Positions 1 through 9,076 of a stretch of DNA of 64,000 nucleotides are shown here, piece after piece. The notes under the pieces were generated by a model. That model saw only the letters and a list, made by a program, of their open reading frames with translations, was not told where the DNA came from and searched no databases. The DNA is from Actinokineospora globicatena (GTDB lineage Bacteria > Actinomycetota > Actinomycetes > Mycobacteriales > Pseudonocardiaceae), in NCBI RefSeq assembly GCF_024171945.1, contig NZ_JAMTCR010000002.1, forward strand, positions 496,001 through 560,000, written 5' to 3'. The first letter of the stretch is position 1, and every line of letters starts with the position of its first letter. Both the position numbers and the translations under genes were made by a program.

Positions 1-553
1 AGACCTCCCACCACTCGGCGGAGTCCTCCGACTGGAGCACCGCCCGGACCGACTCGTTGATGGCGTCGATGTCCTCGCCCCACAGCAGGTACTGCGTGGT
101 GTCGGAGTGCATCAGGAGGTGGTCGTCGACCAGGCCGATGACCGGGCGGGTGGTCAGCCACTCGATGTGCTCGTCGGTGAGCGACGCCTGGTCGGTCTCG
201 ACGCCGCCGTTCATGCTCCAGCTGCGGGCGAAGCTGCGCGGGCCGAACTCCGACGGGATCGGCTCGTCACCGAACAGGTACATGCCCAGCAGCAGGATCT
301 CGTGGTTGCCGAGCAGGGTCTCGACCTTGCCGCCGGCCTGGGCCGCCTGGTCGGCGAGGGCGCGGACCAGGTCGATGACGCCGATGCCGTCGGGACCCCG
401 GTCCACGAAGTCGCCGAGGAACCACAGGTGGTCGCGGCCACCGTCCCAGTCGCCCGCCTCGGTGACCAGCCCCTCGGCGCGCAGAGCGGTCAGCAGCTCC
501 GCGCGGTGGCCGTGGATGTCGCCGACGACGTAGGTCGCCCTGTCCTTCTCCAC
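1..553 (-). CDS. metallophosphoesterase, PPP/ApaH-type (3' end cut by window)
   Basis: Predicted calcineurin-like phosphatase that hydrolyses phosphoester bonds with a dinuclear metal centre; the natural substrate is unknown. The first ~70 residues carry the three metal-binding signatures of the PPP superfamily in order: GDIHGH, GDFVDRGPD and GNHE. The reading frame runs off the left edge after about 184 residues, so the C-terminal part with the last metal-binding histidines is not visible. The GTG start at 551-553 is chosen because a TAGGGT box lies 7 bases upstream on the same strand, the spacing of a leaderless transcript, and the signature GDIHGH begins only about ten residues later. It is co-oriented with the HAD hydrolase at 649-1440 but has its own promoter. 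Family assignment is firm; a role in Ser/Thr dephosphorylation or in Ap4A hydrolysis cannot be separated. Confidence 0.85.
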   Translation of the reverse strand, partial: MEKDRATYVVGDIHGHRAELLTALRAEGLVTEAGDWDGGRDHLWFLGDFVDRGPDGIGVIDLVRALADQAAQAGGKVETLLGNHEILLLGMYLFGDEPIPSEFGPRSFARSWSMNGGVETDQASLTDEHIEWLTTRPVIGLVDDHLLMHSDTTQYLLWGEDIDAINESVRAVLQSEDSAEWWEV

Positions 554-560
554 AGCGACG

Positions 561-566
561 ACCCTA
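561..566 (-). promoter_or_regulatory. leaderless -10 box (TAGGGT)
   Basis: TAGGGT on the minus strand, 7 bases before the GTG start of the metallophosphoesterase; fits the actinobacterial TANNNT -10 element with transcription starting at the start codon. Confidence 0.6.
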
Positions 567-648
567 GGGGAGCCACCCCGGCGACGCGCAGCGATCGGTA
601 ACCGCGACCGGCGACGACGACTCACCGTGACCACCTTCCACCATGGCG

Positions 649-1440
649 CTAAGACTCGGGAAACGGGTCGGCCGTGCCGCCGACCAGGTCGGCGACCGAC
701 CCGATCACCCGGGTCGGTCGGTAGGGGAACAGCTCGGCGGTCGTGGCACCGGAGATGCCGGACAGCACGAGGATGGTGCGCAGGCCCGCCTCCAGCCCGC
801 TGCGGACGTCGGTGTCCATCCGGTCGCCGATCATCAGCGTGTGCTCCGAGTGCGCGCCGACCGACCGCAGCGCCGACCGCATCATCAGCGGGTTCGGCTT
901 GCCGACGTAGTACGGGGCGCGGCCGGTGGCCCGCTCGATCAGCGCGGCGACCGAGCCGGTGGCGGGCAGCGAGCCCTCGCGGCTGGGGCCGGTCGCGTCC
1001 GGGTTCGTCGCGATGAACCGGGCGCCCGCCTCGACCAGCCGGATGGCCCGGGTGATCGCGGTGAAGCTGTAGGTGCGGGTCTCACCGAGGACCACGTAGT
1101 CCGGGTCGCGGTCGGTGAGGACGTAGCCGATCTCGTGCAGCGCGGTGGTCAGCCCGGCCTCGCCGATCACGAACGCGGAGCCGCCGGGCCGCTGGCTGTC
1201 CAGGAAGCGGGCGGTGGCCAGCGCGGAGGTCCAGATCGCGGTCTCCGGCACGTCCAGGCCGGTGCGCAGCAGCCTGGCCCGCAGGTCGCGCGGGGTGTAG
1301 ATCGAGTTGTTGGTCAGCACGAGGAACGGCGTGCCGGTCGCGGTGAGCTCGGCGATCAACTCGTCGGCGCCGGGGACCAGGTGCTCCTCGTGCACCAGGA
1401 CCCCGTCCATGTCCATCAGGTACGTCCACCGGCCGGTCAT
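649..1440 (-). CDS. HAD-IIA family sugar/nucleotide phosphatase (NagD-like)
   Basis: Haloacid dehalogenase-type phosphatase of 263 residues, normal length for the HAD-IIA (NagD/PNPase) subfamily, which dephosphorylates sugar or nucleoside monophosphates in the cytosol. Motif I is DMDGVLV at residues 10-16, motif II the threonine in FLVLTNNS near residue 61, and motif III/IV the lysine and acidic cluster in YVGKPNPLM and MIGDRMDTDV. The large C2-type cap between motifs II and III is present. ATG at 1438-1440 is preceded at 6 bases by TAGCCT, so the message is probably leaderless. It lies just downstream of the HTH-TOBE gene on the same strand but has its own promoter. The substrate cannot be read from sequence. 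Confidence 0.88.
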   Translation of the reverse strand: MTGRWTYLMDMDGVLVHEEHLVPGADELIAELTATGTPFLVLTNNSIYTPRDLRARLLRTGLDVPETAIWTSALATARFLDSQRPGGSAFVIGEAGLTTALHEIGYVLTDRDPDYVVLGETRTYSFTAITRAIRLVEAGARFIATNPDATGPSREGSLPATGSVAALIERATGRAPYYVGKPNPLMMRSALRSVGAHSEHTLMIGDRMDTDVRSGLEAGLRTILVLSGISGATTAELFPYRPTRVIGSVADLVGGTADPFPES

Positions 1441-1446
1441 GGCGAG

Positions 1447-1452
1447 AGGCTA
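1447..1452 (-). promoter_or_regulatory. leaderless -10 box (TAGCCT)
   Basis: TAGCCT on the minus strand, 6 bases before the ATG of the HAD phosphatase. It overlaps the last codons of the preceding HTH-TOBE gene. Confidence 0.55.
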
Positions 1453-1845
1453 CCCAGGCGTCTCGACGATGACCTGCGTCGCCTTGACCAGCGCGACCGC
1501 CAACACCCCCGGCGCGAGCCCCATCTCCCGCACCGCCTCCGAACTCATCAACGACACCACCCGGTGCGGCCCGCACTGCAACTCGACCTGCGCCATCACG
1601 GTGTCGGCCACCACCGACGTGACCAACCCCACGAACCGGTTGCGCGCCGACCGCCCCACCCCGCTCGGATCCGGCACCTCGGTCGCCTGCCCCTTGGCGA
1701 ACCCCGCCAACACCGCCCCGTCGACGACCTTGCGCCCCGCCCCATCGGCCTCCGCCGACAACTGCCCCGCATCAATCCACCGGCGCACCGTGTCATCACT
1801 GACCCCCAACAACCTGGCGGCCTCGGCGACCCTGAAGTACGGCAT
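1450..1845 (-). CDS. HTH-TOBE protein, probable molybdate-sensing or -binding regulator
   Basis: Protein of 131 residues with two modules. Residues 1-50 form a MerR/excisionase-like helix-turn-helix (VAEAARLLGVSDDTVRRWID). Residues ~68-131 form a TOBE/Mop fold (NRFVGLVTSV, ending in VALVKATQVIVE), the small domain that binds molybdate or tungstate in Mop, ModE and ModC. The combination suggests a DNA-binding protein responding to molybdate, or a molybdate store; this is inference. It is divergent from moaA, the first Moco gene, across 404 bp, which supports a Mo-related role. The ATG is placed by TACTGT 6 bases upstream. Longer in-frame starts exist but add low-complexity residues. Similar HTH-TOBE proteins are common in actinobacteria. 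Confidence 0.82.
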   Translation of the reverse strand: MPYFRVAEAARLLGVSDDTVRRWIDAGQLSAEADGAGRKVVDGAVLAGFAKGQATEVPDPSGVGRSARNRFVGLVTSVVADTVMAQVELQCGPHRVVSLMSSEAVREMGLAPGVLAVALVKATQVIVETPG

Positions 1846-1851
1846 ACCCCG

Positions 1852-1857
1852 ACAGTA
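1852..1857 (-). promoter_or_regulatory. leaderless -10 box (TACTGT)
   Basis: TACTGT on the minus strand, 6 bases before the ATG of the HTH-TOBE gene; it decides that start over longer in-frame alternatives. Confidence 0.55.
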
Positions 1858-2236
1858 ACCCCGCCTGGCCGGATCCCACGCCCGGAGCCTCCGGGTGTGC
1901 TCCCGCTGCCTGACCACGACGGCTTTTGCTGGAGCGAGTTTGCCCACCACCGGAGTTTCGCCGAACGAGAACTCGTCCCGTCCGGGCTTACCGGAGCCCC
2001 ACCCCGAGATCCTCCCGGCCATGATCGACTCGCGTGGTGGGGCCCACCCTCCCGGGGTCTGAGGTCCCACGTTCGAGCCTAGCGAAAACGGCGGCTTGTC
2101 AAGAGGGGCGACGGAGAGCTGTGGATGACTCACGAGGTTGTGGACAACTCGAGCCAGCGGGGGCGTGCGGTGGTGGTTGTGGGGGTGCGATGTGGTGACG
2201 GAGGCGAGGGCGGGCACTCAGGTCGGGGACAGCGGC
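1858..2236. other. intergenic region between HTH-TOBE gene and moaA
   Basis: About 380 bp without a convincing gene. The right part contains two TGTGGA-type direct repeats (2120-2147). I see no recognisable Moco riboswitch. Open frames crossing it have poor codon usage. Confidence 0.5.
2120..2147 (+). promoter_or_regulatory. direct repeat TGTGGA-N13-TGTGGACAA upstream of moaA
   Basis: TGTGGATGA at 2120 and TGTGGACAA at 2139, start-to-start 19 bp. A closely similar pair with the same 19-bp period lies at 34289-34316 upstream of the molybdenum hydroxylase operon. It could be an operator for a Mo-related regulator or merely two DnaA-box-like sequences. Confidence 0.35.
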
Positions 2237-2242
2237 TACCCT
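2237..2242 (+). promoter_or_regulatory. leaderless -10 box (TACCCT) of moaA
   Basis: TACCCT, 7 bases before the GTG of moaA, matching TANNNT and the spacing for transcription beginning at the start codon. No Shine-Dalgarno sequence precedes the GTG. Confidence 0.6.
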
Positions 2243-2249
2243 GGAACGG

Positions 2250-3326
2250 GTGACGGCGGCGCGGGTTCCCATACCGGTCGACCTGGGCCTTCCTCGGCTC
2301 CGGGTGGCGGCCTCGGGTTCGGATCGCCCGGATGATGGTCGGTTGGTGGACCGGTTCGGGCGGGTGGCGACGGATCTGCGGGTGTCGCTGACCGACAGGT
2401 GCAACCTGCGCTGCACGTACTGCATGCCAGCCGAGGGCCTGGACTGGATGCCGCGCGGGGAGATGCTCAGCGACGGTGAGCTGGGCCGGATCATCCGGAT
2501 CGCGGTCGAGCGGCTCGGGGTGACCAACGTGCGGTTCACCGGTGGTGAGCCGACGCTACGCAAGGGCATCGAGGGGATCATCGCCGAGACCGCCGCGCTG
2601 AGCCCCCGGCCGAGGGTGTCCATGACCACCAACGCGATCGGCCTCGCCGCACGCGCCGCACGGCTCGTCGCGGCTGGGTTGGACCGGATCAACGTCTCGC
2701 TGGACACCTTGCGGCAGGAGCGGTTCGCCGAGTTGACCCGACGCGACCGGCTCGACGACGTGCTGGCCGGGTTGGCCGCCGCGCGCGACGCCGGGCTCAC
2801 GCCGGTGAAGGTGAACGCGGTGCTGGTGCGCGGTCGCAACGATGACGAGGCCGTCGCGCTGTTGCGGTACTGCCTGGAGCAGGGCTACGAGTTGCGGTTC
2901 ATCGAGCAGATGCCGCTGGACGCCCAGCACGGGTGGAACCGGGCGGACATGGTTACCGCGCAAGAGATCCTGGCCGCGTTGGGCGCCGAGTTCGAGCTGA
3001 CCCCGAGTCCGGTCCCCCGCGGCGCGGCGCCCGCCGAGCGGTGGCAGGTGGACGGTGGTCCCGGCGAGGTCGGGGTCATCGCGTCGGTCACCCGCCCGTT
3101 CTGCGGCGACTGCGACCGGACTCGGATCACCGCGGACGGGCAGCTGCGGTCGTGCCTGTTCAGCCAGACCGAGACGGACCTGCGCGCGCCGCTGCGGGCG
3201 GGCGCGGGCGACGAGGAGATCGCCGAGGTGTGGCGCGCGGCGATGTGGGCCAAGCTCGCCGGGCACACCATCAACGAGGCCGGGTTCGCGCAGCCGCTGC
3301 GGCCGATGAGTGCGATCGGGGGGTAG
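2250..3326 (+). CDS. moaA: GTP 3',8-cyclase MoaA
   Basis: Radical SAM enzyme catalysing the first step of molybdenum cofactor synthesis: GTP to 3',8-cyclo-7,8-dihydro-GTP, which MoaC then converts to cyclic pyranopterin monophosphate. The 358-residue length is typical. The N-terminal radical SAM cluster is CNLRCTYC (CX3CX2C) around residues 51-58, followed by the SAM-binding FTGGEPTLR. The C-terminal 4Fe-4S site that binds GTP is FCGDCDRTR with a third cysteine in LRSCLF. The protein ends in the conserved Gly-Gly tail needed for catalysis. GTG start is set by the TACCCT box 7 bases upstream. moaD follows after 5 bp, so both are one transcript. Orthologue by position of mycobacterial moaA2 (Rv0869c). 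Confidence 0.96.
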   Translation: MTAARVPIPVDLGLPRLRVAASGSDRPDDGRLVDRFGRVATDLRVSLTDRCNLRCTYCMPAEGLDWMPRGEMLSDGELGRIIRIAVERLGVTNVRFTGGEPTLRKGIEGIIAETAALSPRPRVSMTTNAIGLAARAARLVAAGLDRINVSLDTLRQERFAELTRRDRLDDVLAGLAAARDAGLTPVKVNAVLVRGRNDDEAVALLRYCLEQGYELRFIEQMPLDAQHGWNRADMVTAQEILAALGAEFELTPSPVPRGAAPAERWQVDGGPGEVGVIASVTRPFCGDCDRTRITADGQLRSCLFSQTETDLRAPLRAGAGDEEIAEVWRAAMWAKLAGHTINEAGFAQPLRPMSAIGG

Positions 3327-3331
3327 CTCGA

Positions 3332-3586
3332 TTGGGTCAGGTGACGGTGCGGTATTTCGCGGGCGCGCGCGCGGCCGCGGGCGTGCACGAAGAAAAGGTG
3401 CAACTCCCGGCCGACTCGACGGTCCAGGACGCACTCGCGGCGCTGGAGCGGCGGCACGGCGACGAGCTAGCCCGGGTGCTGCGGGCCGCGAGCTTCTTGG
3501 TCGACGGGGTGGCGGTCCGGGACCGGTCCGCCGCGCTGCCCGACGGCATCGGGCTCGACGTGCTTCCCCCATTCGCCGGGGGATGA
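3332..3586 (+). CDS. moaD: molybdopterin synthase small subunit MoaD
   Basis: Ubiquitin-like sulfur carrier of molybdopterin synthase. Its C-terminal glycine is thiocarboxylated and delivers sulfur to cyclic pyranopterin monophosphate within the MoaD-MoaE heterotetramer. The ~84-residue protein has the expected fold (VTVRYFAGARAAAG at the N-terminus) and ends PPFAGG with the required Gly-Gly. The start is uncertain: TTG at 3332 has a G-rich ribosome site about 9 bases upstream, whereas GTG at 3341 would give a protein beginning MTVRYFAG and is equally compatible with the family. Translation is probably coupled to moaA, whose stop lies 5 bp upstream. The large subunit MoaE is encoded as part of the fusion at 5177-6139 on the other strand. 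Confidence 0.9.
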   Translation: MGQVTVRYFAGARAAAGVHEEKVQLPADSTVQDALAALERRHGDELARVLRAASFLVDGVAVRDRSAALPDGIGLDVLPPFAGG

Positions 3587-3710
3587 CACCGTTCCCGGAT
3601 GGCCCAGCGGCCGGAAACAACGTGAGGCAGACCTCACCGACGGTTAATTATCTCGGCCAGGACACGGCGAAGTAACGTGTACGTTGACGAGCCTGACCAG
3701 CACAAACGTC

Positions 3711-4701
<991 letters not shown>

Positions 4702-4716
4702 GTCCGCACGCCGTGC

Positions 4717-4747
4717 GAGCCCCCGCCGCTGGTCGCGGCGGGGGCTC
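4717..4747 (+). terminator. rho-independent-type hairpin after rpf
   Basis: Perfect 13-bp stem (GAGCCCCCGCCGC pairing with its complement) around the loop TGGTC, 15 bp after the rpf stop codon. It lacks a U-tract, as is common in high-GC actinobacteria. Confidence 0.75.
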
Positions 4748-4782
4748 GACCACGTCATCCGGTGGGTCGGCCGCGGTCGGCC

Positions 4783-4788
4783 TAGCCT
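4783..4788 (+). promoter_or_regulatory. leaderless -10 box (TAGCCT)
   Basis: TAGCCT, 6 bases before the ATG of the VOC protein at 4795. Confidence 0.55.
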
Positions 4789-4794
4789 GGCGGC

Positions 4795-5172
4795 ATGGGA
4801 TCTAGACCGTGGATGACCTTGACAGCCGCGGTGCTCGACGCGCCGGACGCGCGCGAGTTGGCGGCGTTCTACCAGCGGCTGCTCGGCTGGCCGATGGGCG
4901 CGGACGAACCGGACTGGGTCACGCTGCGGCCGCCGGGCGGCGGGACCGGGCTCTCGTTCCAGACCGAACCGCACTACGTGCCGCCGAAGTGGCCGAGCCG
5001 ACCCGGCGCGCAGCAGATGATGTCGCATGTGGACATCGAGGTGGCCGACCTCGCCTCGGCTGGCGCGCACGCCATCCGCGCGGGCGCCGTGCTCGCCGGA
5101 GTCCAACCGCAGGACGGGGTCCGGGTCTACCTCGACCCGGCCGGGCACCCGTTCTGCCTGTGGGCCAAGTAG
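4795..5172 (+). CDS. VOC superfamily (glyoxalase-like) protein
   Basis: Single vicinal-oxygen-chelate module pair of 125 residues. It has the typical N-terminal WMTLTAAVLDAPDARELAAF strand-helix and the second half LRVYLDPAGHPFCLW-like ending (here RVYLDPAGHPFCLWAK), as in small actinobacterial glyoxalase/bleomycin-resistance-like proteins. Such proteins bind a divalent metal or act as antibiotic-binding proteins; no specific substrate is indicated. The ATG at 4795 is supported by a TAGCCT box 6 bases upstream; an internal ATG at 4813 is possible. It lies between the rpf terminator and the stop of the convergent mog-moaE gene, only 4 bp away, and interrupts the conserved rpf/moaE junction seen in mycobacteria. 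Confidence 0.85.
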   Translation: MGSRPWMTLTAAVLDAPDARELAAFYQRLLGWPMGADEPDWVTLRPPGGGTGLSFQTEPHYVPPKWPSRPGAQQMMSHVDIEVADLASAGAHAIRAGAVLAGVQPQDGVRVYLDPAGHPFCLWAK

Positions 5173-5176
5173 TCCA

Positions 5177-6139
5177 CTAAGGACAGTTGACCCACTCCTC
5201 GGTGCCGTCGGCGAAGCGCTGGTGCTTCCAGATCGGCAACCGCGCCTTGACCTCGTCGACGAGCCGGGCGCACGTGCTGAACGCCTGCCCCCGGTGCTCC
5301 GCGGCCACCGTGCAGACCAGGGCGACGTCACCGATGCCGAGCGCGCCGATCCGGTGCGACACCGCGATCGCGTGCACGCCCTCGGCCCGCGCCACCTCGG
5401 CCGCCACCTCGACGATGACCTCCTTGGCGCTGGGGTGCCCCTCGTAGGTGAGGCTCTCGACGCCGCGCCCGCCGTCGTGGTCGCGCACGACACCGGCGAA
5501 GCTCACGACCGCGCCCGCCGACCGGTGCGCGACCAGCTCCTCGTGCTCGGCGACCGAGATGTGGCTGTCGCTGATCTCCGCGCGCAACACCGCGGCCTGG
5601 TGCACCGGCGTCCGCTCGTGGTCGCCGCCGCGCAACTGGTCGACGGCGTGGTCAAGCACGGGTTCGAGCACGCCGAGACCGTCGCGCACCCCGCCGGTCG
5701 AGCCGGGCAGGTTGACCACGAGCGTGCGACCCGCGACGCCCGCGAGCCCCCGGGACAGCACGGCGGTCGGCACCTTCGGCAGACCCGCGGCACGGATCGC
5801 GTCGGCGAGACCGGGGATCTCGTGGTCGATGACGGCCCGGGTGGCCTCGGGGGTGCGGTCGGTCGGGTTGATGCCGGTGCCGCCGGTGGTGATCACGACG
5901 TCGACGTTCTCGGCGACCGCCGCGCGCAGGGCCTGCTCGACCGGCGCACCGTCAGCGACGACCACGGGATCCGGGGTCTCATACCCGCGTCCCCGCAACC
6001 AGGCCACGATCACCGGCCCGGTGCGGTCCTCGTAGACCCCGGTGGCCGCCCGGTTCGACGCGGTGACGACCCGGCCGGTGCGCCCGGCGCCACTGGTGGA
6101 CGCGGGCAGGGAGCTGGAGTGGTGGTCGTGTGCGGTCAT
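5177..6139 (-). CDS. fused molybdopterin adenylyltransferase (Mog) and molybdopterin synthase large subunit (MoaE)
   Basis: A 320-residue two-domain protein joining two Moco enzymes usually made separately. Residues ~20-165 are a MogA/MoaB domain: [20 protein letters not shown], the MPT-binding [16 protein letters not shown], and [13 protein letters not shown]. It adenylylates molybdopterin before metal insertion by MoeA. Residues ~180-320 are Moa[27 protein letters not shown]-type [32 protein letters not shown] and the active-site LPIWKHQ. This domain pairs with MoaD to insert dithiolene sulfur. The ATG at 6137-6139 overlaps the moaC stop (ATGA), so translation is coupled. In M. tuberculosis the same position holds separate mog (Rv0865) and moaE2 (Rv0866). 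No frameshift or internal stop suggests an artefact. Confidence 0.92.
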   Translation of the reverse strand: MTAHDHHSSSLPASTSGAGRTGRVVTASNRAATGVYEDRTGPVIVAWLRGRGYETPDPVVVADGAPVEQALRAAVAENVDVVITTGGTGINPTDRTPEATRAVIDHEIPGLADAIRAAGLPKVPTAVLSRGLAGVAGRTLVVNLPGSTGGVRDGLGVLEPVLDHAVDQLRGGDHERTPVHQAAVLRAEISDSHISVAEHEELVAHRSAGAVVSFAGVVRDHDGGRGVESLTYEGHPSAKEVIVEVAAEVARAEGVHAIAVSHRIGALGIGDVALVCTVAAEHRGQAFSTCARLVDEVKARLPIWKHQRFADGTEEWVNCP

Positions 6140-6612
6140 GGTGCTTCCCTGGTCCAGGTGCCGGACTTGCCGCCGTCCTTGCGGTCGAGGCGGATGGCGT
6201 CGAGCACGGCGGCGGGGTCGACCGCCTTGATCATGTCGTGCAGGGTGAGCCCGGCGACGGCGACGGCGGTCAGCGCCTCCATCTCCACCCCGGTCTGGCC
6301 GGTGGTGCGGACCGTGGCGGTGATGGTGACGTCGGTGTCGCCGAGGTCGAGCGCCACGGTGACACCGGAGATCGGCAGCGGGTGGCACAGCGGGATCAGG
6401 TCCGGGGTGCGCTTGGCGCCCATGATGCCCGCCAGCCGCGCGGTCGCCAGCGCGTCGCCCTTGGGCAGGCCGTCGCGGTGCAGCAGCGCGACGACCTCCG
6501 CCGTCGTGCGGACCACACCGCTGGCCACCGCGGTGCGCGCGGTCACCGCCTTGGCCGAGACGTCGACCATCCGCGCGGCCCCGGACACGTCCACATGGCT
6601 GAGTTCACCCAC
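6136..6612 (-). CDS. moaC: cyclic pyranopterin monophosphate synthase MoaC
   Basis: Converts 3',8-cyclo-7,8-dihydro-GTP from MoaA into cyclic pyranopterin monophosphate. Its 158 residues are the normal length. Conserved elements are [18 protein letters not shown] near the N-terminus, the PLCHPLPIS active-site segment, and [20 protein letters not shown] with the KAVD lysine and aspartate. GTG at 6610-6612 follows a TAGCAT box by 7 bases, a leaderless arrangement. It is the first gene of a two-gene operon with mog-moaE, overlapping it by 4 bp, and is 15 bp downstream of the malic enzyme gene. Positional match: moaC2 (Rv0864). Confidence 0.96.
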   Translation of the reverse strand: MGELSHVDVSGAARMVDVSAKAVTARTAVASGVVRTTAEVVALLHRDGLPKGDALATARLAGIMGAKRTPDLIPLCHPLPISGVTVALDLGDTDVTITATVRTTGQTGVEMEALTAVAVAGLTLHDMIKAVDPAAVLDAIRLDRKDGGKSGTWTREAP

Positions 6613-6619
6613 GCGGCCG

Positions 6620-6625
6620 ATGCTA
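6620..6625 (-). promoter_or_regulatory. leaderless -10 box (TAGCAT) of moaC
   Basis: TAGCAT on the minus strand 7 bases before the moaC GTG, lying in the 15-bp gap after the malic enzyme stop codon. Confidence 0.5.
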
Positions 6626-6627
6626 GG

Positions 6628-8010
<1,383 letters not shown>

Positions 8011-8149
8011 GCGCTTCACTCCCGAAAGGACGGTATTCAGAGAATCGCTGTGAGCGTAGCCCCGACCACCCCGCGCCCTCATCCGGGTGATCTACCCCCG
8101 CCGCCCGCCCCGGTGGAGGTGTGGATCTCCACCTCCGGACCGCCGAGGA

Positions 8150-8304
8150 TTTCCCTCTTATGGGGTACAGAAGTTATCCACATGTCGATCTCTGCGGGGG
8201 TCGGTTCAAGATCGACTGTCGGGGGGTGTCGGTAGACTGGCCCAGGGACGCCCCCCGGAGAGGGTGGGGGCCGGGCACTCGCTTTTCGCGCGCGCGAGGC
8301 GGTG
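8150..8304 (+). repeat. dispersed intergenic element, copy A
   Basis: First of three copies. The core 8150-8276 runs from CCCTCTTATGGGGTACAGAA through a DnaA-box-like TTATCCACA (8174-8182), the blocks TTCAAGATC and GGTAGACTGG, to GCCCCCCGGAGAGGGTGGGG and GCCGGGC. The GCTTTTCGCGCGCGCGAGG extension to 8304 is shared only with copy B. The ends are imperfect inverted repeats (CCCTCTtaTGGGG against CCCTCTccGGGGG). No open frame is conserved among copies. Copies B and C lie in the opposite orientation. Confidence 0.85.
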
Positions 8305-8819
8305 TTGACGGGGGCGGGCAGCGCGGTGTTCGGGCAGGTCAGGGGTGGGTTTGGGCTCGTGGGGGCGGGTCGGTGGTGCTCGGGGGCGGAATGGGCGGGC
8401 GGCGCTCGGAGTGGCGCCCAATGACCTTCGGGCGGGCGGCGGGGGCCGGGAGCGGCGCTAGAGCCGGGCTGAAGGGGGCACTAGCGACCCAGCGGGTGGA
8501 GGCCGGAGCCGGGACCGCAGCCCACAGGCTGATGGGGGCGCTGGGGCGGCACGCGGGACGGCGGCGCTGGGGGCTGACAGCCAGAACGTCCAGGCGGGCT
8601 GAGGCAGGTCCGCGCGGCACCGAGGCTGGATTAGGTAGCTTCGCGCGCGGCAACGCCGAGATGTGCGGTGAAGTCGCGGGGCAGCGCCGTGCAGGGGATC
8701 GCGACAAGGGCCAACTGGAGCCTCATGTCGAGAGGGCTAGCGGCGCAGGTGGGGTGACCGTGCGGGGCGCGGGCCGAGACGTGGGCCGCGCGGGCAACCG
8801 AGGGGCGCTAGCGGAGGGG
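8305..8819. other. G-rich non-coding stretch
   Basis: About 515 bp between repeat copy A and the small gene. The plus strand is strongly G-rich. Open frames on both strands are rich in Arg/Ala/Pro/Gly without recognisable motifs, so I assign no gene. GCTAGCGG occurs three times (near 8739, 8809 and 8820). Confidence 0.5.
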
Positions 8820-9002
8820 CTAGCGGTTGATCTCGGTGGTGGGGTGGACGTACGGGGTGGTGTCCAGCGGGAACGTGGTGTCGCCGAAGGGGGAGAGGGC
8901 GCCTTGGCGGTCCGAGGTGAGTTCGCTGACGGGGTGCGAGCCGTTGGCGTCGTCGCCGCGCCAGGTGGGGTCGACTCGGTCGGACTTGGGGGTCTTGGCC
9001 AC
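8820..9002 (-). CDS. small conserved-type protein of unknown function
   Basis: A 60-residue acidic-to-neutral polar protein starting MAKTPKSDRVDPTWRGDD, without signal peptide, membrane segment or cysteines. Evidence that it is real: the GTG start at 9000-9002 has the good ribosome site GAGGAG about 7 bases upstream, codon third positions are G/C rich, and it sits divergently from the helicase-associated gene exactly where M. tuberculosis has the small gene Rv0863. I do not recognise a domain. Its start and that of the divergent gene at 9077 are only 75 bp apart, so they may share regulation. Confidence 0.65.
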   Translation of the reverse strand: MAKTPKSDRVDPTWRGDDANGSHPVSELTSDRQGALSPFGDTTFPLDTTPYVHPTTEINR

Positions 9003-9063
9003 GGGGAACTCCTCGGGTGACGAAAGTGCTCGCCTGCTGAGGTTACTGGACGGCGGTGCCGTA

Positions 9064-9069
9064 TACCGT
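9064..9069 (+). promoter_or_regulatory. leaderless -10 box (TACCGT)
   Basis: TACCGT, 7 bases before GTG 9077. It argues against the in-frame GTG at 9056, which lies upstream of the box. Confidence 0.6.
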
Positions 9070-9076
9070 GGTCAGG

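Noticed and set aside
643..2082. 480-codon plus-strand frame across the HAD and HTH-TOBE genes
   Set aside because: Arg/Gln/His/Pro-rich shadow; the minus-strand proteins carry real motifs.
1846..2249. Moco riboswitch upstream of moaA
   Set aside because: No recognisable aptamer blocks, and the moaA transcript appears leaderless.
3577..3640. Iron box (DtxR/IdeR) near the hairpin GTGAGG-CAGA-CCTCAC
   Set aside because: The 19-bp IdeR consensus is not matched; only a short chance hairpin is present.
8339..8707. 122-codon minus-strand frame beside repeat copy A
   Set aside because: Pro/Ala/Arg low complexity, no ribosome site or -10 box, no homology recognised.
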